From positions 291,001 through 355,000 of the forward strand of contig JAWQEG010001327.1 in assembly GCA_033782935.1 (NCBI GenBank): a stretch of 64,000 nt of DNA. Direction: 5' to 3'. A program made the position numbers and the translations under genes. Position 1 is the first letter of the stretch. The number at the start of each line of letters is the position of its first letter. Origin of the DNA: Petrolisthes cinctipes (Eukaryota; Arthropoda; Malacostraca; Decapoda; Porcellanidae). Positions 12,201 to 23,920 of this stretch are shown here, in pieces. The notes beneath the pieces are model-generated. The model worked only from the letters and a program-made list of their open reading frames with translations, had not been told where the DNA came from and did not search any database.

Positions 12201-15176
12201 CCCATGACCACTCACCCACCACCAGCACCCAAGACCTCAACACCCATAACCACTCACCCACCACCAGCAGCACCCAAGACCACTCACCCAGCATCACCAA
12301 CACCCAAAACCACTCACCCAGCACCACCAACACCTACGATCACTCACCCACTACCACCAGCACCCACGATCACTCACCCACTACCACCAGCACCCAAGAC
12401 TACTCACCCACCAGCAGCAGCAGTAGCACCCAAGACCACTCACCCACCAGCAGCACCCACAACCTCTCACACCCAACCAAAACCACCCAAGGCCACTCCC
12501 CCAGCACCCAAGACCACTCACTCACCACCACCAGCACCCAAGCCCACTCCCCCAGCACCACCAGCACCCAAGCCCACTCACCCAGCACCACCAGCACCCA
12601 AGCCCACTCACCCAGCACCACCAGCACCCAACACCACTCCCCCAGCACCACCAGCACCCAAGCCCACTCCCCCAGCACCACCAGCACCCAAGCCCACTCC
12701 CCCAGCACCACCAGCACCCAAGCCCACTCACCCAGCACCAGCACCCAAGACCACTCACTCACCACCAGCACCCAACACCACTCACCCACCCACAGAGAAA
12801 CAACCCGCTGCGAAAACAGACTTACTCAACCATCCTTTTAACCAACCCTTTCCTGTGGCACTACATAATGACATCAATAGCATCAACTTGCGTCGTCAGG
12901 GCAAGAGTTACATGAAAGACCATCAACAAAGTATGTTTAAGGGTCTGCGGAACATGACAGACCATCAACACAGCATATTTAAGGGTCCAGGGAACACGAA
13001 AGACCATCGCTATCGTATGTTTAAGGGTCCGGGCCAATTCCAGGGTAAGAGTTACATGAAAGACCATCGCCAAAGTATGTTTAAGGGTCCAGGAAACATG
13101 AAAGACCATCAACACCGCATATTTAAGGGTCCAGGGAACACGAAAGACCATCGCCATCGTATGTTTAAGGGTCCGGGCCAATTCCAGGGTAAGAGTTACA
13201 TGAAAGACCATCGCCAAAGTATGTTTAAGGGTCCAGGAAACATGAAAGACCATCAACAACGTATCTTTAAGGGTCCAGGGAAATTCCAGCAGCCGTGGTC
13301 GATACCAAGAAAACCACAACAACAGCAACAATCTTTTTACATGTGGTCCCCTGTCTATCAGTACCAGCCTATGTTTAAGCCCATGAATTTTGGACCTGTG
13401 TTTATGCCTGGAATGTCACTCTGGGGGCGTCAAAGGTCCCCATATCATCTCCTCTACCCACAATACCAGCAGAAGAAGATGATGAAGAATAAGCAACAAC
13501 ATCATTACTTCCAACAACAACAACACACACAACAACAGTATAAACCCCAGTACTACAACTACCAACATCACAACCAAAAGATGAAACAATACCACTACTA
13601 CGACGACTACCAGAAGCAGAAACAACACTACTACAACGACAGCGACTACCAGAAGCAGAAACAACACGATCGCTACAACCAGAAACAACCCAACTACTAC
13701 AACGACAATTACAACCAGAAACTACAAAAAAACAACCACGACAATTACAACCAGAAACAACAAGAACACTACAACGACAATTACAACCAGAAACAACAAC
13801 AACACTACCACGACAACTACAACCAGAAACAGCAAGAACACTACAACGACAATTACAACCAGAAACAACAACAACACTACCACGACAACTACAACCAGAA
13901 ACAACAAGAACACTACCATGACAACTACAACCAAAAGCAAGAGTATCAACAACAAGAGCAGGACCAAATGCAGCAGCAGCAGGAGTACCAACAAGAAGAG
14001 AAGCAGGAGTACCAACAAAAACAGCAGGACCATATGCAGCAGAAACAGGAGTACCAACAAAAACAGCAGGACCATATGCAGCAGAAACAGGAGTACCAAC
14101 AAAAACAGCAGGACCATATGCAGCAGAAACAGGAGTACCAACAAAAACAGCAGGACCATATGCAGCAGAAACAGGAGTACCAACAAAAACAGCAGGACCA
14201 TATGCAGTGGAAACAGGAGTACCAACAAAAACAGCAGGACCATATGCAGTGGAAACAGGAGTACCAACAAGAGCAGGTGTATCAGCAGGAAGCCTCATCG
14301 TCAGAGTGTCCTACCTGTGGACCAGAGTATAGGTGTGTCAACTTTTGCTATCGGATTTTGCCATCTACGACTTCGGTGGATCCTAGTATAGATTATCCTC
14401 CTCCTCAGACGACAACAGCAGAAGAATCCACTACAACAACAACAACAACTGAAGAACCCACAACCACAACAACAGAAGAATCCACTATAACCACAACAAC
14501 AACAACAACTGAGGAACCCACAACCACCACAACTAAAGAACCCACAACCACCACAACAACTGAAGAACCCTCAACCACCACAAAAACTGAAGAACCCCCT
14601 ACAACAACTGAAGAACCCACTACAACAACAATAACAGAAGAACCCACAACCACCACAAAAACAACTGAAGAACCCACTACAACAACAACTGAAGAACCCA
14701 CTACAACAACAACTGAAGAACCCACAACCACAACAACAGAAGAACCCACAACCACAACAACTGAAGAACCCACAACCACAACAACAACAGAAGAACCCAC
14801 AACCACCACTACAACTGAAGAACCCACAACCACCACCACAACTGAAGAACCCACAACCACCACCACAACTGAAGAACCCACAACCACAACAACAACAACT
14901 GAAGAACCCACAACCACAACAACAACTGAAGAACCCACTACAACAACAACTAAAACTCCTCGACAACCCTCTCCTCCTGTAGCCTGTTCACCAGCTACAA
15001 CTACAACTACTACTACTACTACAACAACGCCTCCACCAACAACTACAACTACTGCAACAACCCCAACAACAACCACTTCAACAACGACAACCCCAACAAC
15101 AACAACAACCACTGCTACAACCCCCAAAAGATGCAAACCGAGGAATGCAATGCAAATCTTACACCTCTCCCCATAA
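9230..15176 (+). CDS. Giant secreted low-complexity (mucin-like) repeat protein, copy A
   Basis: Two coding exons are inferred. Exon 1 supplies only the ATG (9230-9232, context CCACCATG) and runs directly into a GTAAGT donor; the intron 9233-10136 ends CCAACAG. Exon 2 (10137-15176) adds 1679 codons. The hydrophobic N terminus (VVAVVMVVSAMAV) is a signal peptide. Blocks in order, exon 2 numbering: about 32-aa IPDQP/HAQVFTRDQQ units (60-158, three), TPIPTSTTPPS (252-352), PPMYTYPTE (379-500, about 13), TTHTQPKPP (505-585), TTHPPPAP (608-885), KDHRQSMFKGPGN (922-1052, eight), Gln/Tyr/Asn-rich NYNQKQQEHY (1138-1265), KQEYQQKQQDHMQ (1285-1382), a short Cys segment CPTCGPEYRCVNFC (about 1392-1405), TTEEPTTTT (1425-1605) and Thr/Pro to the end. 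Thr/Pro content suggests O-glycosylation. The family is not recognised; a cuticle, mucus or adhesive role is only a guess. Antisense frames are shadows. Confidence 0.82.
9295..9600. repeat. Two tandem copies of the TGGAGTGCCTTGATTCCTCC repeat
   Basis: Units at 9295-9420 and about 9475-9600, inside intron 1 of the repeat-protein gene, share ATTATGCCAGGAAACAGACC, GTTGCCTGGAATAGTTTGGA and GCTCCAGATTTA. Copy B intron 1 has only one unit (53938-54070), so this is a duplication in A or a deletion in B. Confidence 0.75.
9843..10131. repeat. Degenerate CCTAA telomere-like array in an intron
   Basis: About 290 bp of mostly CCTAA units with variants such as CCTGA, CTAAT and CCAAA, ending just before the intron acceptor. 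CCTAA is the complement of TTAGG, the common arthropod telomere repeat. Copy B has the same at 54315-54600 with small unit-number changes. Confidence 0.85.
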
Positions 15177-15244
15177 CTTAATTTGTCCTGATCCACCCCA
15201 CCCCACCCCCCCCCAAAAAAAAAAAAAAACACACACACACACAA

Positions 15245-15413
15245 TAACGTTTTTAATTAATTTTTTGTGTTAGTGAGTTTTAAGGAGGTCTATGTTTCCT
15301 CTAAAAAAAAACAACCAACAGCTCCCCTATTTGTACCACTGAGGGGGTCTGTGTCCTGGCATAGTTTGGAGGAATCAAGGCACTCCAGTGTAACAAAAGT
15401 GAATTACCACCTT
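15245..15413. repeat. Reverse copy of the GGAGTGCC repeat at the Penelope 5' junction
   Basis: CCTGGCATAGTTTGGAGGAA followed by CAAGGCACTCCAGTGTAAC is the reverse complement of the repeat seen at 6040-6180. It abuts the truncated 5' end of the Penelope-like element. Upstream, 15177-15244 has C, A and CA tracts just after the repeat-protein stop codon; no AATAAA is obvious there. Confidence 0.6.
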
Positions 15414-16471
15414 AATCATGCTTTTTCTTTTAATGATAAATTCTTCATTCAGCGTTTTGGCAATGCTATGGGGTCGCCATTATCCCTCATCTTTAGTAAT
15501 TTGTATATGGAATTTTTTGAAACTGAGTTATTATCCAACATTGCACCCCCAAATCTAATATGGCATAGGTATGTAGATGACATTTACTCCTTTTAGCCCA
15601 ACAGTCTCAATAATTTTGAAGATTTCTTTTGCAAATTAAATGACTTGGTTCCATCTATCAATTTCAAAATTGAATGGGAAATTGATGGGTCCCTACCCTT
15701 CCTTGATGTTTTGGTTACTAAAATTAATGACTTCCCTACTTTCACTGTCTATAGGAAACCCACTCATTGTGATATGTACATTCATTTTTTCTCTTATCAT
15801 AATGATTCTATCAAAATGTCTGTCATATCTACCTTGTTTCTCAGAGCATTAAGAATTTGTAGCCCCCAAAATTTAGAGGTAGAAAACAACTAAATTTGGA
15901 TTATATTCCGTAACTTGAAATATCCTGATTGGTTTATCAGAAAAGCTTATTATAAGGTTAGGAAAACCTTCTATGTTCCTAAATGTCAGTCAGAAAAGAA
16001 ACCTTATTTATGTCTTCCTTATGTAAAAAGTCTGGAAAAATTCAGTCCGTTAGCAGAGAACTTGATGTAAACATAGTCTTCAGTATTAAAACTATTCTTG
16101 TAAGAAATAATGGAACTGTTCAGCTCCAAGCAGGAGTATACAAAATTCCTTGCAAAGACTGTGACTTAGTTTATATAGGTGAAACTGGGAGATCTTTAGA
16201 TGTTAGAATGAAAGAACATAAACGTGATATGACGAATTGTAACACAAATAATGCTAACTTTGTTCATACATATGACAACAACCACTGTATTGATTGGAAT
16301 TCTGGTAAAATGATAATTAAGTGCAACAATTTCAAGAAACGTAGAATATTAGAATCAGTATGTATACAGCACTATAAAAACTTTAACTTAAATGAAGGTA
16401 TGTTCAAACTAGATCCATTAATGAGAGCACTAGTGGTCAAATCCCTCCCAGATGTGGGGTCGGGTCCCTGA
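15414..16471 (+). pseudogene. Penelope-like element RT/GIY-YIG, 5'-truncated and broken, copy A
   Basis: The reading starts inside the reverse transcriptase (FIQRFGNAMGSPL, then the catalytic YVDD near 15570), continues through a palm/thumb part (SLPFLDVLV, YRKPTH) and ends in a GIY-YIG endonuclease: GVYKI, then VYIGETGRSLDVRMKEHKRD at about 16132-16220. RT plus GIY-YIG defines Penelope-like elements. Breaks: a TAG just after YVDDIYS, a TAA after EVENN near 15890, and a frameshift near 16050-16070 before the nuclease frame. It lacks the N-terminal part, so it is dead. Confidence 0.9.
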
Positions 16472-16596
16472 AGAATGGCCAGGTCAGGTCGGTTGGGTGA
16501 GGTGAGGTGAGGTGTGGTCTGTCTGTCATCAGAACACACCTTGTCCCTCCCTCCCCTTGTCAGCTACTTATTTTCCTTTCATTCAACTCTGTACTG

Positions 16597-16628
16597 CTGA
16601 AGAGGGAGGTAGTTGCCTCCGAAACGTC
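16597..16628 (+). ncRNA. Hammerhead-ribozyme-like motif of the Penelope element
   Basis: CTGAAGA (CUGANGA core), a stem GGAGG/CCTCC with a short loop, then GAAAC and GTC lie in the order of a type I hammerhead with a minimal stem III; TG before and CA after could start stem I. Hammerhead motifs are known from Penelope-like retroelements. It sits about 125 bp after the nuclease stop codon. Activity cannot be judged here. Confidence 0.6.
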
Positions 16629-16669
16629 CATATTAAATACTTTCTGTCTATAAACAGTGGGTTTTTCTT

Positions 16670-17215
16670 AGCACACACACACATAAGATTAAACCACACA
16701 CACACACACGTAAGATAAAAACACACACACACACGTACGTAAGATTAAAATATACACACACACGTAAGATGCAAGGCACACACACAGTGTATTTTTGGTT
16801 AGTTAATACTAAAATAAATAAATAATAACAGTGTGTATAGGCCGGGAATCGAATGCGTGGCAGGCGATAATTCTACCACTGAACCACCGATGCTTGTAAC
16901 ATTAATGGAGATTTTAGTGAAACTGTTTTTTTTAAGCGGATTCATAGTAAATGACGTAATTTTTACGTCGAGTTACGACATGTTACGTCATACCAAAACC
17001 TGTGCCTGGTGATGGTGATTCAGAATATATATGGGTTTTGGATGTAGGTGTAAGATTAAAACACACACACACACACACATAAAATTAAAACGCACACACA
17101 CACACACGTAAGATTAAAACACACACACACATAAGATTAAAACAAACACACACACGTAAGATTAAAATATACACACACACGTAAGATGAAAGGCACACAC
17201 ACACTTAATGTATTT
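16670..17215. repeat. (CA)n blocks with GTAAGATTAAAA spacers
   Basis: CA tracts alternate with GTAAGATTAAAA/ATAAGATTAAAA over two blocks (16670-16790 and 17050-17210). Between them lie the tRNA-Gly-like remnant and about 150 bp with several TTACGTCA/ACGTAA motifs. Copy B is 61707-62235. Confidence 0.75.
16840..16893 (-). pseudogene. tRNA-Gly(GCC)-like pseudogene, deleted
   Basis: On the minus strand it begins GCATCGGTGGTTCAGTGGTA, typical of tRNA-Gly, and retains the anticodon-arm CGCCTGCCACG (GCC). About 15 bases are missing between the anticodon arm and the T-arm TTCGATTCCCGGCC, so no cloverleaf can form. Copy B is 61875-61928. Confidence 0.7.
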
Positions 17216-17268
17216 TTGGTTGGTGAATAATAAAATAAATAAATAGTAATTGATTGGCAGGCGAGAAT

Positions 17269-18601
17269 AGGCGAGCCCACACTTTGAGTGATGTTGCCAA
17301 ATGGTGATCTATTTTTTATTTGCGACCTTTTAAGTGCTGGACATGGGTAACTTAGTTAAATTTCATACCTTATTTTACACTAGAAAATTAGCGTTCTAGT
17401 TCACGACCTTTTACTTAAATGTATAAAAAAATACATACTTTTGTGTTTTCGCATAATATATGCTGAATATACTATATTTTTCATATAAATTAGTAAATAA
17501 TAAAAGTCGAAATGTGTGCATTAAGCGGCTTTCATGAACTGCATGAGTATAACAGCCTACAAATATTAACAATTGTATTTAGCATGACCCATACCATGAA
17601 GCGGAAAATGTTGAAATGCCATATTTTCACATTTATTAGCATTAGAAATATGCATACCTTGCGCTGGCAGGGCCTCCATGAGCTCCGAAAATATTACCCT
17701 AGAATCGAGCCAGTTTTACCCTAAATTACTATGTATTACCCTAAAAAATCGGCAACATCGTAACTTTGAATAATGTAATGCATTATTACACAGTCATTTA
17801 GGATCATATATAAGAAAAAACTAAAATAAATTCTATTTGTAAAGATCATCATGTTTATCAGTGAAAGAAAATAAACTTACGGTATCTGGATTATGCCCCA
17901 ATACACAGTATTATGGATAATTTGGTGGGTTCAGCAAAATTGTAAAGCAACGTAAATATGTAGCCTCAGTATTAATTAACTTTCAACTTTCTTTTCATGT
18001 CTACAATAGCTTTGAGTATTATTCTTAATTTTCGATAGATTTTGACATATAAAATATGTTTTGCCTATGAATTACCCTAAAATTACCCCAAATTAAGCCT
18101 TACCCTAAACACTACCCTAAAGAGGATCTAATTACCCTAGTTTAGGGTATTTTACCCTAAAATGGAAGCACTGGGTGCTGGGTTGGTTTGTTTACGTGTT
18201 GCTGCAGCAGCGGAGACCGTATCGTATGGACACCAATATATTATCAACATCTTATTGTGATTTAGTACTGTTACTATCATTGACGACGTAAAATGTAAAA
18301 TGAAATTATAAAAGGCCTGTATAAGTTTGTATATCATTCTAATTTTGATATCTTTGCGTATAATCGGACTAAAAAGCCTCTTCTGAAATAATAGGATATA
18401 TATTTTTATTCATGGCTGTATTCGTATGAAAATAAGTCCAAGATAAGTTAAAAATATGTAAAAAATATTGAATAAGTTATAATAAGTCGTTCCACAATAG
18501 GAAGCCCAATACAACTTTGCCCGACATAGGACATTTTTTCCAGCCTAGAAATCGCCATCAAAATGCCGTTTGGCAACTCGTATTAAAGTGTGGGCTCGCC
18601 T
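17269..18601. mobile_element. 1333-bp TIR DNA transposon, present only in copy A
   Basis: The ends are a perfect 17-bp inverted repeat (AGGCGAGCCCACACTTT) with more inverted similarity inside (GTTGCCAAA). The empty site survives in copy B near 62325-62333, which shows a 2-bp AT target duplication (17267-17268 and 18602-18603). No transposase frame is evident. Internal sequence includes several CCCTAAA-type motifs near 17695-18165. AT duplications are reported for ISL2EU-type elements, but the class is uncertain. Confidence 0.85.
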
Positions 18602-19157
18602 ATTCTAACACTGAACCACCAATGCTTGTACTGAGTACTGTGAAACCGGGGCGGTATACTCAAAACAACTTAGGACATCCTATCTCGGCTAGGGAGTCCT
18701 AACTTCCCCAGTGCGCTTATGACGGTATACTCAAAACCCTTATGACGGTATACTCAAAACCTTTGGCAGCCATCTTTCCTAAGTTACGACGCTTGGATTT
18801 AGGACAACCCCCAGGCAGCCCTAAGTGGAGTTATGACACCGAACACCGTAGAAAACATGATAAATCAACTCGGCTGTACCAAAAAGAATAAGGACTACAT
18901 ACATTTTGGCTGTATTACCAAAGAGCACCACTTTGTTGTTGTTGGAGAGACTACTGAGGAAGAGTGTATAGTATAAGGAACAGTATAAGGAACCACTACA
19001 ATGTCAGTCATGATCACCAACGAAGATAGTATAGATTTCCTCAGATTGAAATAATAAACTTATCCGAGAAATAGGACCATGACATAATATATCCCTCGTT
19101 GCACAATAAAATTTAGTGCCATTCTCACACATACTCGAGTAATATTGAGTATGTAGT

Positions 19158-21718
19158 GGATGTCTGTGCTGAGAGAGGGTTGTTCTTGGCGAACACCTTC
19201 TTTCAGCACAAGATGATCCACAGGTATACATGGAAGAGAAGGGATGAGAGAGGAGAGCAAAAGAGTTTGATTGATTATGTGGCAGTGGATGAAAGGTTGA
19301 GGAAGGATGTGTATGACGCAAAAGTAGTGAGAGGAATGGTCCATTGCTCCGACCATTTTGCGGTGTTGGTGAGGATGAAGGTTAGGGTTAAGTGGGAGTA
19401 TAATAGGAGGGATGAAGGGGTGAGGAATAAGAGGGTGGCTAGTGGGAAATTAGATGTAGAAGAGTATAGAGAGGAATATAAGAGGAGGGTGGGTGAGGTG
19501 CTGGGGGATGTAAGGATGGGGATAGGGGAGGGAGTGGGAGTGAATGCGGTGTATGAAATGTTTAAGATGATGGTTTTGAGGACAGCAGCAGAGGTAGTAG
19601 GATATAAGTCACAGAAGAGGGGCAAGAAAGGGAGTGCTTGGTGGACAGAAGTGAAAGATGCTGTAGAGGATAAGAGGAAGGCATATCGGAGAACACTACA
19701 GAGGAAGGTGCCGGAAGAAGTGAGAGAGAGATGGAAAAGAGAATATAATGTGTGTAAGAGACAAGTGAAAATGATGGTGAGTGAGAGTAAAAGGAGAGTG
19801 GATGAGGAGTTTGGTATGAAGCTGAGTGAAAAATTTAAAGAGAACAAGAAATTATTCTGGAAGGAGGTTAAAAGAGAAAGAGGAGAAGGAAAGTCTGGTA
19901 GTGTGAGAATGAAGAGAGAGGATGGAGTTACTGTGAGTAGAAGTGAGGAAGTGAAAGAAGTGTGGAAGAGGCATTTTGATCGGTTGATGAATGGGGGGAC
20001 GGGAGGGGAGGCGGTGGTGACATGCATGGGGATGGAGGCAGGTGGTAGACGACAGGATGTACAGGGAGAATTAGGAAGGGAAGAGGTTAGGAAAGCAATA
20101 GGAAAGTTGAAGATGGGAAAGGCACCAGGGGTGGATGGGATAACTGCTGAAATGTTAAAGTGTGGGGGGGAGGTAGTGGTGGAGTGGATGTTGCTTATAT
20201 GTACATTGGCCTGGAGGCAGGGAGAGGTGCCAGAGGATTGGAGGAGAGCCATAATTGTACCTTTGTATAAGGGGAAGGGAAGTAAGGATGAGTGTGGTAG
20301 CTATAGGGGAATAAGCCTTCTTAGTGTACCGGGGAAGGTTTACGGGAAGGTATTGACTGAAAGACTGATTGAAGTAACGGAATAAAGTTAGTGAGGAGCA
20401 GGGAGGATTCAGAAAGGGTAGAGGATGTGTGGACCAAATATTTGCATTAAAATCAATAGTGGAGAAGTATATTGGGAAGGGTAAGAAGTTGTATGCTGCC
20501 TTCATGGACTTGGAGAAGGCATACGATAGAGTTGATAGGAAAGCTATGACAGAGGTGTTGAGAATTTATGGAGTTGAGGGGCCTTTGCTGAAAGGCATTG
20601 AGGCTTTTTATGTAGATGCAAAAGCATGTGTACGGGTAGAGGGTGATCTAAGTGAGAGTTTTAATATTAGTGTAGGGCTGAGACAGGGGTGTGTTATGTC
20701 ACCATGGTTGTTCAATATATATATGGATGGTTGTATGAGAGAGGTGAAAGCCAAAGTGAATGGTCTGGGGGTGAAGTTGAGGCTGAATGAAGCAAACTGG
20801 TCCCTGGTGGCAAGTTTGTTTGCGAATGACACTGTGCTGATGGCTGAGAATGAAAGGAATTTACAGAGAGTGGTGGACGAATTTCAGTCTGTGTGTAAAC
20901 GAAGGAAACTGAAGGTGAATGTGGGTAAAAGTAAAGTGATGGTATTTGAAAGAGCAGAAACTGAAGTGATTGACTTTGCTACACCTTACAGAGTGGCTGT
21001 ACCAACTGGGACGAAGTGTGAGATAACTCTGAGGGGCGAGAGGATGGAGGAAGTGAAGGAGTTTAAGTACCTGGGTACAGTTATGTGTAAACATGGAAGT
21101 ATGGAAGGAGAAATTAGGGAGAGAGCAGTGAAGGGTAGACAGGTCATAGGATCACTGGGGAGGATTATGAAGGGTAGAAGTGTGAGTATGGAAGTGAAAA
21201 GGGGACTACGAAATAGTATAATCCTGCCAACACTGACATATGCGTCGGAGACATGGACATGGAGTAGGGCTCATCAGTCTAGAATAGGTGCTGTGGAAAT
21301 GAGTTACTTGAGAGGAGCATGTGGACTTACTAGATGGGATGGAGAAAGTAATGAGAGTGTATATGAGAGATGTGGTATGAGTGAGAAGGCAATTGGTATT
21401 GAGTGTGGTGTGGTTGAGAGAGTGAAACGTAATACATTGAGATGGTATGGACATGTGGAGAGAATGCAAGGCGAGGAATTTGTAAAGAAGGTGTATGGAA
21501 GTGAAGTTGTGGGACCTGGTGTGAGAGGCAGACCACCGGTTAGATGGCAGAACAGAGTGGAAGAGTATGTAAAGGAGAGAAACATGAGGGGCAGAGTAGG
21601 GCTTGAACAAGTAAGGAGGGAGTGTTGGAACAGGGAGAACTGGAGACACTTCTGCCGTGGCCACCCCCTTGGGGGGAGTTCCCGGAGGGAACGAGGCGTC
21701 GGAGCTATAGATAGATAG
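19158..21718 (+). pseudogene. Non-LTR retrotransposon (endonuclease end + RT), 5'-truncated, copy A
   Basis: First part (19158-20383): the C-terminal end of an apurinic-type endonuclease (HRYTW, SLIDYV, SDHFAVLV), a linker, and RT start motifs (GKAPGVDGI, then YRGISLLSV). After a stop and frameshift near 20383, the frame resumes with EEQGGFRKGRG, then FMDLEKAYDRV, GLRQGCVMSPWLFNIYMD and a catalytic box reading FANDTVLM (near 20818-20841), where FADD is expected; the changed Asp should abolish polymerisation. The C terminus has LRWYGHVERM and GRPPVRW, and the DNA ends in ATAG units. An RTE-like clade is possible. Confidence 0.88.
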
Positions 21719-23153
21719 TGTAAGCACAGTTAATTAAGAGACTTATATGTTGCATGAGAAATACTGAACAATTCAAGGATTTACAACATAATAAATGATT
21801 TTCCCAGTCATTAGTTTAAGCAGTTGCTCTTCAATTTGGACCCTGAAGGGGAAGTATTGTCTGTGGTGATATGGACAGTACTTAAGGGGTTCTGGCATCC
21901 CTTCAGACCTAACCAACGGCCATTTAAGGAGTCTGGCAACCCTTCAAATCTAACCCATTCCCTATTAATCCTTTAACTGTCCCTCCTCTCTTTCTTGCTT
22001 CCTCTCAGTCTCCTTATTTGAAACTACAAGTTCTAAGTTCTTTCTGGCCTAGCTCAGTCTTGATTTGTAATTTCTCCCCCCCCCAAAAAAAATATATATA
22101 TATTAATTTTACATCATATTTCTGGTTGTTCTATTAATTTCTTACCTAATTATCATGAGGAAAGAACCCTGACCTAACCTAACCAAACTCCACTTGCTAA
22201 ACCTAATTAGAACTGCTGAACTTTTCTTCAGAAACACCCATAATTTTTTACATTATGTTATTTGGCCCAACTTTTGTGTTTGGTTTGATTCAGGGGATTC
22301 ATTTTAACACTAGTTTATTGGTAAGATTGGGCTTGGTTATTTGTGTGTGGTCACCATTGAGGAATATGGTTAATGATAACTTGTAGGAAATTGTTCATTT
22401 ACTGATACCAACTAATATTTTTACAGTAATGTTGTTGCTGTGTTGTATGTTGTATTTTTTACATTTTAGTTTAGTTTTGCCAGATTTTGATTAGGGATAC
22501 CATTACTCAAAAAGGTATATGTTACTAAAACACCAATGAGACTAAAAATATGCACATTTAAACAGACCTAACCTACCGTACACTATCTACTTGATATTGG
22601 TAATCTTATATCTTACATTACATAATCCTACATAATTATTACATTTAGTAGTGAATCATGTGATGTGACACAAGTAGACATGATAAAATAGTAATTTCTA
22701 ACATTGCTAATGACTTTCAATAATGTCATACTGTTGTCTGTCATGAATCATAATGGCGGTGGCACTTATTTCGCAGTAGATACTACTCTCTTCCTCTCCA
22801 CAGTTTCGACACGCATTTCTACCACTCATACCGTCATACGCATAATGTTGTGTTTTGTTTCGTGTTTACTTTTGTCAGCTGATCGAGCTTGCTTTTGATT
22901 GGCTGGAGTCAGTCCGAGTCACTTGAAAGCGCCACCCTGATTGGCTGAACAACATAGGGCACCCGGGAAGATTTAGGACTTCCTAACTACTTAGGAACAG
23001 GATAGGACGCCCTAAAGGCGTCTTCTATTTTTGCCACTCGATCAACCCGGGTTGGCAACCTGGGTTGCTCCGAAAGACCCGGGTTGTATGGTGTAAATAG
23101 AACACGCCGACCACCAACCCGGGTTGAAGTTCCTTTGTTTGTAAACATTGAAG

Positions 23154-23273
23154 ATGGCATCACAAAACTCAGCAGAGCAGTTTTTCCCAGCATTATGCTC
23201 GGCACTCTCAGAATTTGATGACAAATCGAGTGTTTCCCTACCTGCATATATTATGTTGATACTATCAACATAA
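23154..23273 (+). CDS. 39-codon ORF near the left end of the Harbinger-type element
   Basis: An ATG frame (MASQNSAEQFF..., 39 residues) begins about 140 bp inside the element end, where a first exon might lie. It ends in TAA within a palindromic stretch. No domain is recognised; it may be a first-exon remnant or chance. Confidence 0.25.
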   Translation: MASQNSAEQFFPALCSALSEFDDKSSVSLPAYIMLILST

Positions 23274-23276
23274 TAT

Positions 23277-23353
23277 CACATTTCCACTTGAGAAACCCAT
23301 AACTACAATATCAACTTGATAATGTAGTTATGGGTTTCTCAAGTGGAAATGTG
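23277..23353. repeat. Perfect 31-bp inverted repeat (hairpin)
   Basis: Arm 23277-23307 (starting CACATTTCCACTTGAG) and arm 23323-23353 are exact reverse complements around a 15-bp loop. A smaller palindrome, TTATGTTGATA/TATCAACATAA, lies just upstream at 23251-23273. Together they form a tandem cruciform-prone site. Confidence 0.9.
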
Positions 23354-23542
23354 ACTGATGCCAGCCATTGGCCATGTGTTAGCTTCATTAAAAAGCTACT
23401 CTCAGATTGTTCATGGATCTGTGCAGCAGACTATACTTTGCAATTGCAAGGAGTATAATTTGTGGCTGCAAATAGGACAGTAACCATTCTCGACAAATTG
23501 GAGAAACATGTGTTTTTTTCATACAAGAGTCAATAAGAAAAC

Positions 23543-23920
23543 CTAAATATTGAATGAATTACCGTTCTTGCATAAGGTTTTCCTACCTTCATTACCCAGT
23601 TATTTAGACCATTCTAAGACTATTTTCTTCTTTGGCACTTCCTCCGCAAATGCCCCATTCAAATGGGGCATTTTGAAATTAGCCTGACCTTACCTGACTT
23701 TACCTAACCTAACCTAACCTAGACCGCATCAGACTACAGAGACCTAACCTGGGCAGACTACCGGGACCTAACCTGGGCAGACTACCGGGACCTAACCTGG
23801 GCAAACTATCGGGAAATAACAGTGGTAAAGTACAGGAAATTACCGGGGCAAAATACTAGGACCTAGCCGAATCTGGCAACACTGCTACAAAACTGTAATT
23901 CTTTCAATAAAACTTGTACC
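23543..23920 (+). mobile_element. Copy of the GGTAAATATTGAA MITE family
   Basis: It carries the family's left arm (TAAATATTGAATGAATTACC), the core GACCGCATCAGACTAC and repeated GGGACCTAACCTGGGCAGAC, and the right arm TGTAATTCTTTCAATAAA. Flanks AAGAAAAC and AGAAAAAC agree at 7 of 8 bases. Exact ends are uncertain because the terminal bases have diverged. Confidence 0.65.

Noticed and set aside
10892..15244. Long antisense open frames (Val/Gly-, Leu- or Cys-rich) opposite the repeat-protein gene and its copy at 55465-60279
   Set aside because: They are mirror frames of low-complexity coding repeats; the plus strand has the signal peptide, splice sites and meaningful domain order.
19275..20252. 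325-aa Ser/Leu/Pro-rich minus-strand frame (also 63003-63980)
   Set aside because: It is the antisense of the LINE endonuclease/RT frame, which has clear motifs on the plus strand.
22987..23247. 86-aa minus-strand ORF over the Harbinger-type left end
   Set aside because: It crosses the element boundary and the subterminal repeats; no start context or homologous motif.
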